A DNA stretch of 64,000 nucleotides, from contig JAVEQI010000007.1 in NCBI GenBank assembly GCA_034007745.1, forward strand, positions 1 to 64,000, written 5' to 3'. Source of the stretch: Desulforapulum sp034007745 (GTDB taxonomy: Bacteria > Desulfobacterota > Desulfobacteria > Desulfobacterales > Desulfobacteraceae). The notes beneath the pieces were generated by a model. That model did no database searches, was not told the DNA's origin, and saw only the letters and a list, made by a program, of their open reading frames with translations. Positions 1 through 7,143 of this stretch are shown in pieces (the first letter of the stretch is position 1; the number at the start of each line of letters is the position of its first letter). Made by a program: the position numbers and the translations under genes.

Positions 1-78
1 GGCAAGGGCCTGCGGGGTAGCTGCGGGGTTCTAATTTTATTTTTTTAGGCGGGGTATTGGCCTGCTCTGTTAGCCAAC

Positions 79-120
79 GTATCAATTTATCTGAGCAGAA
101 TTGTATCAATTTAACTGAGC
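79..120. repeat. Short direct repeat downstream of dctP
   Basis: Two near-identical 18-nt copies (79-96 and 103-120) share GTATCAATTT, then one variable base, then CTGAGC. They are 24 nt apart and lie downstream of the TRAP binding-protein gene. The rest of positions 1-154 holds no coding region I can support; it is G-rich at the start with a T-run near 35-46. The repeat could be a remnant of a mobile-element end, but no transposase is visible. Confidence 0.5.
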
Positions 121-154
121 GCCATAGGGCCTCGTCACACAGATATACAAGGAA

Positions 155-1150
155 TTATTTTTTGAGGGCCTCAATTAACAAATCAAGGTTTTGCTTACCA
201 CCAATAAATTCGTAATATTCAGGCCATACTTTTTCTATGGCTATCTTTTTCCACTCCTCTTCATCCTCAAGAACACTGACTTCAACGCCGCCGTCAATCA
301 TGCCCTGCTTTGCTTTTTCGGATTCAAGAATTTGAAATGCTATACAGTATTGCTGTGCTTCTATTCCTGCACGTGTAAGGATCTCACGGGTTTTTTGGTC
401 ATACTGTTTCCAAGCTCTGACTCCAACGATCAGGGGCTGCAACGAATATTGGTAATGCACCTCGGTAAGGTAATTCTGAACCTCATGAAATTTTGTGGTG
501 TAGTTTACGATATAAGGGTTTTCCTGCCCATCGATTACACCCTGCTGCAAGCCAGTGAAAGTCTCGGACCAGGCCATAGGTACGGGGTTTGCACCCCAAG
601 AGCTAAGAGTTGCCATTATAATTTTGTTCTGGGGAACACGAATCTTGAGGCCCTTCAAGTCGGCAAGTTTTTTGATAGGACGTTTTGAATTAGTGATGAA
701 TCTAAAGTTGGAGTATGTCCATCCAAGAATTTGAAAACCACCCTTTTCCATAGCCAGCTTATTCCAATGTTCACCAAGGCCTCCAGTGGTGGCTTTGATC
801 GCATCGAAGTGATCTGCAATTACATAGGGCATGGTCAAAGCACCAAGCGCTTTGACAAAAGGCACTGCATTGCCAACCCCGACAAAAGCCATGTCCAATG
901 TTCCCATTCGTGTGTTCTGAAGCATCTCTGTTTCAGTTCCCAAGGCGCCATTGGGAAAAAGCTCAACAGTGATTTCGCCATCCGATAGTGATTCAACCAA
1001 TGATTTAAATTGCTTAGCCATAGCTCCCTGATCAGAATCTATGGCATCCCCCAGACCAACCCGAAAAACTTGTTTGGCGAAAACACCCTGTGCGGTTGCC
1101 ATCATGGTAAAAACCAAGATAGTAATCATACATAATTTTTTAAACATCAT
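155..1150 (-). CDS. dctP: TRAP transporter solute-binding protein (DctP family)
   Basis: This 331-residue periplasmic protein would capture an organic acid or sulfonate and deliver it to a TRAP membrane permease. An N-terminal signal peptide (Lys-rich start, hydrophobic run to about residue 24) is visible. DctP-family landmarks include KGLKIRVP near residue 168, whose Arg normally pairs with the ligand carboxylate, and the QQGVIDGQENP segment near 205. The length is normal for the family. The DctQ and DctM permease genes are not seen; they could only lie beyond the left edge. It is divergent from the dehydrogenase at 1542, and the two share a 391-nt promoter region with two identical inverted repeats. 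The ligand is not readable from sequence; the neighbours suggest a C3 sulfonate. Confidence 0.9.
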   Translation of the reverse strand: MMFKKLCMITILVFTMMATAQGVFAKQVFRVGLGDAIDSDQGAMAKQFKSLVESLSDGEITVELFPNGALGTETEMLQNTRMGTLDMAFVGVGNAVPFVKALGALTMPYVIADHFDAIKATTGGLGEHWNKLAMEKGGFQILGWTYSNFRFITNSKRPIKKLADLKGLKIRVPQNKIIMATLSSWGANPVPMAWSETFTGLQQGVIDGQENPYIVNYTTKFHEVQNYLTEVHYQYSLQPLIVGVRAWKQYDQKTREILTRAGIEAQQYCIAFQILESEKAKQGMIDGGVEVSVLEDEEEWKKIAIEKVWPEYYEFIGGKQNLDLLIEALKK

Positions 1151-1349
1151 ATTCTCCTCACTTCTTTTAACCAGTTGCCACTTATCTTGACTTGAATCGC
1201 AAATTAATCCAAAATTATCTTATCTGCGATCCTTAGAAAAGTGAAACAAAGATCACATATGGGCCAATCCCAAATGCAACATAATATAAATCAAAATGGT
1301 ACAGTCTACTAAAGCAATCCTAGCCTAAATAAAATATACCTGTCAATAA

Positions 1350-1371
1350 TTTTATAATAAATCTTATAAAA
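1350..1371. promoter_or_regulatory. Operator candidate 1 (inverted repeat)
   Basis: TTTTATAA-N6-TTATAAAA is a perfect 8-bp inverted repeat in the AT-rich divergent region between dctP and the HpsN-like gene. The same arms with the same spacer length recur at 1446-1467, 96 bp away centre to centre. It is probably bound by the GntR-family regulator encoded at 6490-7143. The rest of 1151-1541 shows no ORF I can support. Confidence 0.6.
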
Positions 1372-1445
1372 TATTTTCGCAAATCCACCCCCCACAAAGA
1401 ACATTGTTCAACCATTGCAGATCAAACAAAGTTTGTCGTAAATAA

Positions 1446-1467
1446 TTTTATAAAGTATTTTATAAAA
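1446..1467. promoter_or_regulatory. Operator candidate 2 (inverted repeat)
   Basis: Second copy of TTTTATAA-N6-TTATAAAA with a different 6-nt spacer but identical arms. It lies 75 nt upstream of the dehydrogenase start, where a repressor could block transcription. Conservation of both arms but not of the spacer is what a dimeric protein-binding site looks like. Confidence 0.6.
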
Positions 1468-1541
1468 ACATTGAAATTCATTTTCATATCAGGTAAAAGA
1501 AACAGCTAGGTACAATTTCATCACAATCAGGAGGAAACGAC

Positions 1542-2852
1542 ATGGAGTACATCAAAAAAGCGGAGAAAACTGCCGAGGGTAACTCCGACCGCATCCGCGG
1601 GACAGTCAAGGAGATTCTGGCCGACATAGAACAAAGAGGCGAAGAGGCTGTGGCTGCCCTGGCCAAAAAATTTGATAACTGGGAAGGGGACTTTGTGTTA
1701 AGCCCCGAAAAGAAACAAACCCTTATCGATCAGGTCCCTGAAAGTGTAAAGGCAGATATAAGGTATGCCCACCAGCAGGTTTCAGCCTTTGCAAAGGCCC
1801 AGCGAGATAGCATCAAAGAGTTTGAGATGAGTCCCATGGACGGAGTTCGCCTGGGCCAGCGCATCATCCCCATGGAAGTTGCGGGTTGCTATGTCCCCGG
1901 CGGCAGGTTTGCCCATGCCTGTTCTGCCATCATGAGTGTGGCAACGGCCAAGGTGGCCGGAGTCAAGACCGTAATCGCCTGCTCTCCTCCCAGGGGAGAC
2001 TCCATTGCCCCGGCTGTTGTATATGCCCTCGATGTGGCGGGGGCGGACATCATCATCGAAATGGGTGGAGTCCAGGCCATTGCCACCATGGCATTCGGGC
2101 TTTTTACCGACAAACCAGCCAACATCCTTGTTGGTCCCGGAAATGCCTATGTGGCCGAGGCGAAAAACATTCTTTCCTCCCAGGGTAAATGCACCATCGA
2201 TGTTTTTGCAGGCCCGACTGAATCGGCCATCATCGCAGACAAGACTGCCGATTATATGACCGTTGCCATTGACCTCGTTTCCCAGGCGGAACACGGATAT
2301 GATTCACCTGTGTGGCTGTACACAGACTCAAGGGAACTTGCGGAAAAGGTCTTGGAGACCATGCCCAAGATCATTGCCGACATGCCCAACCCTGAAGTTC
2401 CTGAATCCGCATGGAGGGACTACGGCGAAATCATTCTGTGTAAAGACAGGGAGGAGATGTGCCGGGTCAATGACAAATATGCAGCCGAACATGTCCAGAT
2501 CATGGCCGAAGATCTTGATTTCTGGGTAAAAAACCTCAAATCCTACGGATCTTTGTTCCTGGGTGAAGGCAGCACCGTACCCCAGGGGGACAAATGTTCG
2601 GGAACCAACCACATTCTGCCCACAAAAAAGGCTGGGTATTACTCAGGCGGTCTCAACGCTCTTAAATTCCTGAAGATTTACACCTACCAGGAAATTTCAA
2701 AAGAGGCCAATCTGACGGTCAGCGCCGCTGCATCCCGTCTTTCAAGGGTCGAAGGCATGGAAGGCCATGCCAGGGCCTGTGACTGGAGGCTGCGCAAATT
2801 CTTCCCTGATCATAAGTGGGATTTTGAAGTTTACAACCAGACCAAATATTAG
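1542..2852 (+). CDS. hpsN: HisD-superfamily dehydrogenase, HpsN-like (sulfopropanediol 3-dehydrogenase candidate)
   Basis: A 436-residue NAD- and zinc-dependent alcohol dehydrogenase of the histidinol dehydrogenase fold. The metal and catalytic landmarks are all present: SQAEH (Gln and His ligands) near residue 249, AAEH (Glu-His catalytic pair) near 318, GDKCSGTNH (Asp ligand) near 349, and EGMEGHA (C-terminal His ligand) near 408. No other his genes are nearby. The context (TRAP binding protein, aminotransferase, RidA, lyase) matches the HpsN branch, which oxidises 2,3-dihydroxypropane-1-sulfonate to sulfolactate, better than histidine biosynthesis. The ATG follows a strong AGGAGG. It is the first gene of a plus-strand operon, 11 nt before the aminotransferase. 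The family is certain; the HpsN assignment is inference. Confidence 0.72.
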   Translation: MEYIKKAEKTAEGNSDRIRGTVKEILADIEQRGEEAVAALAKKFDNWEGDFVLSPEKKQTLIDQVPESVKADIRYAHQQVSAFAKAQRDSIKEFEMSPMDGVRLGQRIIPMEVAGCYVPGGRFAHACSAIMSVATAKVAGVKTVIACSPPRGDSIAPAVVYALDVAGADIIIEMGGVQAIATMAFGLFTDKPANILVGPGNAYVAEAKNILSSQGKCTIDVFAGPTESAIIADKTADYMTVAIDLVSQAEHGYDSPVWLYTDSRELAEKVLETMPKIIADMPNPEVPESAWRDYGEIILCKDREEMCRVNDKYAAEHVQIMAEDLDFWVKNLKSYGSLFLGEGSTVPQGDKCSGTNHILPTKKAGYYSGGLNALKFLKIYTYQEISKEANLTVSAAASRLSRVEGMEGHARACDWRLRKFFPDHKWDFEVYNQTKY

Positions 2853-2863
2853 GAGGATTTTCC

Positions 2864-4063
2864 ATGGTCAGCCTACATTTTACAAAAGATTTCACCCAGC
2901 AGGAATCCATTCCAAAGGCCGGTATTGACAGGGCATTGGAAATCATGGCGTCGGGAAAGCTCCACAGGTACAACACTGCACCTGGTGAGACGGGTGAAGC
3001 TGCACTTCTCGAAGAAGAATTTGCCCTTTACATGGGTAAAAAATACTGCCTCAGCTGCGCCTCCTGCGGATCTGCCATGTATCTTGCACTGAAAAGCTTG
3101 GGTGTAAAGCAAGGAGACAAGGTACTCTGCAATTCGTTTACCCTGGCACCGGTTCCAGGAGCCATTGAAAATTCAGGTGCAGAAATTGTACTTGTGGATA
3201 TTACCGACGACTACACCATTGATTTTGAGGATCTTGCAAAAAAGGCCAAATCCCCGGATGTTCGGTGGCTGCTGCTCTCCCACATGCGGGGTCATATCGC
3301 CAACATGGGCCGAATCATGGAAATATGCGATTCTTGTGATTTGACCCTCATCGAAGACTGTGCCCACACTATGGGAGCATTTTGGGACAAAAAGAAATCG
3401 GGCAGCTTTGGCAAGATAGGGTGTTTCTCAACCCAGACCTACAAACATATGAATTCTGGTGAAGGTGGGCTTCTTGTCACGGACGACCCTGAAGTCATTG
3501 CCCGGGCAATCATCCTTTCAGGATCATACATGCTCTATGAGCGACACACCTCCCGGCCGGACATGGCGGTTTTTGAATCTTTAAAAACCATGGTTCCCAA
3601 CTATTCAAGCCGCATGGACAATCTCAGGGCTGCCCTTTTAAGACCCCAGCTGGCGGATCTTGACACCCAGTGTAAACGCTGGAACGAGCGATATGATCAC
3701 CTGGCCCGGGGCCTTGAAAAGATCCCGGGAATTTTCCTGCCCCACCGTGATCCAAGGGAGGCCTATGTGGGTTCCTCCATTCAATTTTCCCTGAACGGCC
3801 AGCCGGAAACCAAAATTGTTGAGTTCCTGGATAAATGTAAAGATCAGGGAGTTGAACTTAAATGGTTTGGAAATAAAGAACCTGTGGGGTTCACATCTGC
3901 CTACCAGTCATGGAAATATCTGGGCAATCTTCCAGATCTGCCCAACACAAAAAGAATCCTGGCGGTGATGTGCGACATGAGAATCCCCTTAACCTTTTCC
4001 CTTGAAGATTGCGATACCATACTTAATATAATCAAGCAAACAGCCAAAACAGTATTAATATAA
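2864..4063 (+). CDS. DegT/DnrJ/EryC1-family PLP aminotransferase
   Basis: A 399-residue fold-type I PLP enzyme. The Schiff-base lysine is in TQTYKHMNSGEGG near residue 195, matching the family's lysine followed by a GEGG loop, and an upstream EDCAH supplies the Asp that pairs with the pyridine nitrogen. DegT enzymes usually aminate keto-sugars, but nothing here suggests sugar-nucleotide synthesis. Sitting between an HpsN-like dehydrogenase and a cysteate/cysteine lyase, it could aminate sulfopyruvate or a related C3 keto compound to give cysteate; that is inference. The start has AGGAGG at good spacing, and the gene is 23 nt upstream of ridA. Confidence 0.8.
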   Translation: MVSLHFTKDFTQQESIPKAGIDRALEIMASGKLHRYNTAPGETGEAALLEEEFALYMGKKYCLSCASCGSAMYLALKSLGVKQGDKVLCNSFTLAPVPGAIENSGAEIVLVDITDDYTIDFEDLAKKAKSPDVRWLLLSHMRGHIANMGRIMEICDSCDLTLIEDCAHTMGAFWDKKKSGSFGKIGCFSTQTYKHMNSGEGGLLVTDDPEVIARAIILSGSYMLYERHTSRPDMAVFESLKTMVPNYSSRMDNLRAALLRPQLADLDTQCKRWNERYDHLARGLEKIPGIFLPHRDPREAYVGSSIQFSLNGQPETKIVEFLDKCKDQGVELKWFGNKEPVGFTSAYQSWKYLGNLPDLPNTKRILAVMCDMRIPLTFSLEDCDTILNIIKQTAKTVLI

Positions 4064-4086
4064 TATATTAATAAGGAGAAAGCTTC

Positions 4087-4467
4087 ATGTCCAGAACTAT
4101 AATAAACAGCGACAAGGCACCTGCCGCCATAGGGCCCTATTCCCAGGCTGTTAAGACAGGAAACCTGCTGTTTACCTCGGGCCAGCTTCCCATCAATCCT
4201 GCAACCGGAAAAATACCTGAAGGCAGTATTGAAACCCGTGCCCACCTGGTATTTAAGAATCTTTCTGCAATTGCCAAAGAGGCGGGAACAAATCTTGACA
4301 AGGCCGTTAAAATAACGGTTTACCTGGCAGATATAAAAGACTTTTCAGCGGTCAACACCGTGTATGCAGAATATTTTAAAGCCCCCTTTCCTGCCCGATC
4401 TGCATTTCAGGTGGCAGCTCTGCCCCTTGGGGCAGATATTGAAGTGGAAGCAATTTTTGAAGTGTAA
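4087..4467 (+). CDS. ridA: RidA-family 2-iminobutanoate/2-iminopropanoate deaminase
   Basis: A 126-residue RidA (YjgF/YER057c) protein. It hydrolyses reactive enamine/imine intermediates released by PLP enzymes, giving a keto acid and ammonia. The catalytic Arg is in PARSAFQVAALPLGA near residue 105, and IGPYSQA and FTSGQLP mark the N-terminal half. The start has AAGGAGA just upstream. Its position is informative: the next gene encodes a beta-elimination lyase whose product is 2-aminoacrylate, the classical RidA substrate, so it is probably a dedicated pathway helper. A 130-nt AT-rich gap separates it from that gene. Confidence 0.92.
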   Translation: MSRTIINSDKAPAAIGPYSQAVKTGNLLFTSGQLPINPATGKIPEGSIETRAHLVFKNLSAIAKEAGTNLDKAVKITVYLADIKDFSAVNTVYAEYFKAPFPARSAFQVAALPLGADIEVEAIFEV

Positions 4468-4597
4468 CTGCCAAAAACGGAACAGCTGCAGTATTAACTA
4501 AATCACAACAAACAATGAAACGACTCAGATTGTCCAAATTGCAATAAATCCTATTGTAATAAAACATATCGGAGTTGATACTAACTAAGGAGAAACA

Positions 4598-5599
4598 ATG
4601 AACTTTACACAATTTCCCAGACGACGCTACCTGAACGGCCCCACACCCATTGAAGCCATGCCCTCATTAAGCAAAGCCCTGGGAGGAAAGGTCAACCTGT
4701 TTGTAAAACGCGATGATCTTCTGCCCGGAGCTGCCGGAGGCAACAAGACCCGTAAACTTGAGTTCTGCATTGCAGATGCCCTTGAAAAAGGTGCGGATAC
4801 CATTATCACATGTGGCGCAGTCCAGTCCAACCACTGCCGCCTCACCGCTTCCTGGGCCGCCAAAGAGGGTCTTGACTGCCACCTGGTTCTCGAAGAAAGG
4901 GTTAAGGGTTCATATAAAAAAGAGGGCTCCGGCAACAACTTTCTTTTTGAACTTCTGGATGTAAAATCAATAGGTGTTGCGCCTGGCGGTTCAGACATGA
5001 TGGCTGAAATGGAAAAAAAGGCCGCTGAATTGTCTGTCAAGGGTAAAAAGCCCTACATTATTCCAGGAGGTGCCTCCAACGCCATCGGTGCCATGGGTTA
5101 TGCCGTTTGCGCCGAAGAGATCATGAATCAGCTCAACACCCAGGGTCTTTCCATTGACCACGTTATTGTACCCTCTGGCTCCGCAGGCACCCACGCAGGA
5201 ATGGTTGTTGGTATGACCGGCACCAATGCCAACATCCCCGTATCAGGTATCAACGTATCAAGAACCAAGGATGTTCAGGAGGAGATTGTTTACAAGCTTG
5301 CCGTTGAACTTGCCGAAAAGATCGGCGTCAAGGCCGGTGTGGAAAGAAAAGAGATCGTATGCTTTGACCAGTATGTGGGACCTGGATATTCTCTTCCCAC
5401 GGACTCCATGGTAGAGGCGGTTAAGCTCTTTGCCAAAACCGAGGCAATTCTTCTTGATCCGGTATATACGGGCAAGGAAGCAGCAGGTTTCATCGATCTG
5501 GTGCGCAAGGGCCATTTTGCTGAAGGCAGCAACGTCCTGTTTCTCCACACGGGCGGTTCACCTGCTTTGTTCGCTTACCTTGATACCTTCAGGAAATAA
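4598..5599 (+). CDS. cuyA: PLP-dependent D-cysteine desulfhydrase / L-cysteate sulfo-lyase family (CuyA candidate)
   Basis: A 333-residue fold-type II PLP enzyme of the ACC deaminase group. The PLP lysine is in AGGNKTRKLEF near residue 50, followed by CGAVQSNHCR near 78 and a phosphate-binding PSGSAGTHAGM near 195. This family includes D-cysteine desulfhydrase and CuyA, which splits cysteate into pyruvate, ammonia and sulfite through aminoacrylate. Proximity to an HpsN-like dehydrogenase, an aminotransferase and RidA favours CuyA. In a sulfite-respiring cell the sulfite would be an electron acceptor. The two activities cannot be told apart by motif here. The start is preceded by AAGGAGAAAC, and a long hairpin follows the stop. 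Confidence 0.7.
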   Translation: MNFTQFPRRRYLNGPTPIEAMPSLSKALGGKVNLFVKRDDLLPGAAGGNKTRKLEFCIADALEKGADTIITCGAVQSNHCRLTASWAAKEGLDCHLVLEERVKGSYKKEGSGNNFLFELLDVKSIGVAPGGSDMMAEMEKKAAELSVKGKKPYIIPGGASNAIGAMGYAVCAEEIMNQLNTQGLSIDHVIVPSGSAGTHAGMVVGMTGTNANIPVSGINVSRTKDVQEEIVYKLAVELAEKIGVKAGVERKEIVCFDQYVGPGYSLPTDSMVEAVKLFAKTEAILLDPVYTGKEAAGFIDLVRKGHFAEGSNVLFLHTGGSPALFAYLDTFRK

Positions 5600-5609
5600 A
5601 GATAAATCT

Positions 5610-5653
5610 AACAACTTCCTCTTCCGGTACCTTTGCCGGAAGAGGAAGTTGTT
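5610..5653 (+). terminator. 18-bp perfect stem-loop after the lyase gene
   Basis: Perfect 18-bp inverted repeat (arms 5610-5627 and 5636-5653) with an 8-nt loop, ten nt past the lyase stop codon. No clean U-tract follows (ATGGGAGCTTTGTTTT), so it may be a weak terminator, an mRNA-stabilising hairpin or a processing site that lowers expression of the racemase. Confidence 0.65.
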
Positions 5654-5671
5654 ATGGGAGCTTTGTTTTAA

Positions 5672-6403
5672 ATGACTTGCAGAGCAGAAAAAACCGTTGG
5701 AATTTTAGGGGGAATGGGGCCTGAAGCAACCGTTGACCTGATGCAGAGGATCATTGCCCTTACCCCGGCCATGGATGACGCAGACCATGTCCGCTGTATT
5801 GTGGATAACAACCCAAAGGTGCCATCACGAATCAAGGCCATCATCGAGGGCTTTGGTGAGGACCCAGGCCCCTGCATGGCAGATATGGGACGCCGTCTTG
5901 AAACCTGGGGGGCGGATTTTCTGGTCATTGCCTGCAACACTGCCCACCACTATTACCAGGCGGTTCAAGATGCGGTGAACATCCCTGTAATCCACATTGT
6001 GGGGCTTGTCACTGATCACTTAATTCATCAATATCCCGAACATAAGAAAATCGGGATGCTGGCCTCCCCTGCCGTTGCAATGACCGGCCTTTACACCCAA
6101 AAATTCCAACCAGAAGGGTTAACGGAAATCTGGCCAAAACCTGAGGTTCAACAGCAGATGCTCGGCGTTATAAAATCCGTCAAAAAGAAAGAATCCGGCC
6201 CTGACCTTATAATGCGCTACAAAAATATCTGTCTCCACCTGGCTGAACAAGGCGCAACTCTCGCCGTTGTGGCCTGTACTGAACTTAGCGCCCTTGACTG
6301 CGATCTGCCGATTCCGGCAGTTGATGCGGCCCAGGTCCTTGCCCAGGAGATCGTGGATGTGGCAAAAAATCGCAAGCCCATTGTCACCTATCATAAAGGT
6401 TGA
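5672..6403 (+). CDS. Aspartate/glutamate-type amino acid racemase
   Basis: A 243-residue PLP-independent two-cysteine racemase. GILGGMGPEAT near residue 10 is the family signature; the catalytic cysteines are in IACNTAHH near 88 and VVACTEL near 198. Such enzymes epimerise aspartate, glutamate or related acidic amino acids. Cysteate is a close aspartate analogue, so this may make L-cysteate available from D-cysteate, or the reverse; that is inference. It sits 72 nt downstream of the lyase, with the long hairpin between them. The ATG lacks a strong Shine-Dalgarno sequence. Confidence 0.85.
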   Translation: MTCRAEKTVGILGGMGPEATVDLMQRIIALTPAMDDADHVRCIVDNNPKVPSRIKAIIEGFGEDPGPCMADMGRRLETWGADFLVIACNTAHHYYQAVQDAVNIPVIHIVGLVTDHLIHQYPEHKKIGMLASPAVAMTGLYTQKFQPEGLTEIWPKPEVQQQMLGVIKSVKKKESGPDLIMRYKNICLHLAEQGATLAVVACTELSALDCDLPIPAVDAAQVLAQEIVDVAKNRKPIVTYHKG

Positions 6404-6489
6404 CAAAAAAAGGCATTCAAACTAAGTGATAGTCCTATTTTGATTTTTCAATATATTTGCAATTTCAAGCTATCCACAGGAGATTCAAA

Positions 6490-7143
6490 GTGATCAGCAA
6501 CAAGTCTTCCATGAAGTCCCTAAGGGCATATGGGGAAATTCGAGATATGATACTCACCGGAGTCAAATTGCCGGGCACTCGGCTTATCCTGGCAGAGCTT
6601 GAAGCTGAGCTTGGCATTGGACGGGGCCCCATCCGGGAAGCTTTGATGCGACTTGACCGGTCAGGCCTGGTTAAAAACATCCCCTACAAAGGGGCAATTG
6701 TAGCCACACCGCCCACTCGGAAAGAAATTTTTCATATTTACGATCTTCGGGTGGATCTTGAGGTGAAGCTTGCCCTTGAAGCCATGAAAAACTTAGGGAA
6801 GGCTGAGTTTAAAAACCTTGATAACCTGCTTAAAATCATGGAAAACCTGCCCGAGGACCACTATATCTATGACCATGAATTTCACAACCAACTTTACAAG
6901 GCATCCAACCTCCCCCACCTGGTTGGTATCGCCCAGACATTGTCTCTATCCGTTGAAAGTGTACTCACAGTCTTTCGATGGGACAAAGAAATATGCAAAA
7001 AAGTCAACACCGAACATAGAGCCATTCTTGCCGCACTAAAGGCAAATGATGCCGATGGTGTGAGTATGTACCTTGAACAGAACATTAAAAACGGACTGAA
7101 CGTCATCAATGAAACCTATGCCCGGATACACGGTCTAACTTGA
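6490..7143 (+). CDS. GntR/FadR-family transcriptional regulator
   Basis: A 217-residue regulator: an N-terminal winged helix (residues about 10-75, with ELGIGRGPIREALMRL as the recognition region) and a C-terminal FCD ligand-binding domain (about 80-210) with acidic/His metal-ligand-type residues such as DHEFH near 125. I chose the GTG at 6490, with ACAGGAGA seven nt upstream, over a longer TTG start at 6457 that lacks a ribosome site. FCD regulators commonly control TRAP and organic-acid operons. The likely targets are the two inverted repeats at 1350 and 1446. Its 3' end overlaps the convergent antiporter gene by 9 nt. Confidence 0.88.
   Translation: MISNKSSMKSLRAYGEIRDMILTGVKLPGTRLILAELEAELGIGRGPIREALMRLDRSGLVKNIPYKGAIVATPPTRKEIFHIYDLRVDLEVKLALEAMKNLGKAEFKNLDNLLKIMENLPEDHYIYDHEFHNQLYKASNLPHLVGIAQTLSLSVESVLTVFRWDKEICKKVNTEHRAILAALKANDADGVSMYLEQNIKNGLNVINETYARIHGLT

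Noticed and set aside
191..688. 165-codon plus-strand frame opposite dctP
   Set aside because: Antisense shadow of the TRAP binding-protein gene, without a ribosome site or family match.
1542..2852. True histidinol dehydrogenase (hisD) of histidine biosynthesis
   Set aside because: No other his genes are present; the operon partners fit sulfonate or amino acid catabolism better. The catalytic residues alone do not decide, so HpsN is given as a candidate only.
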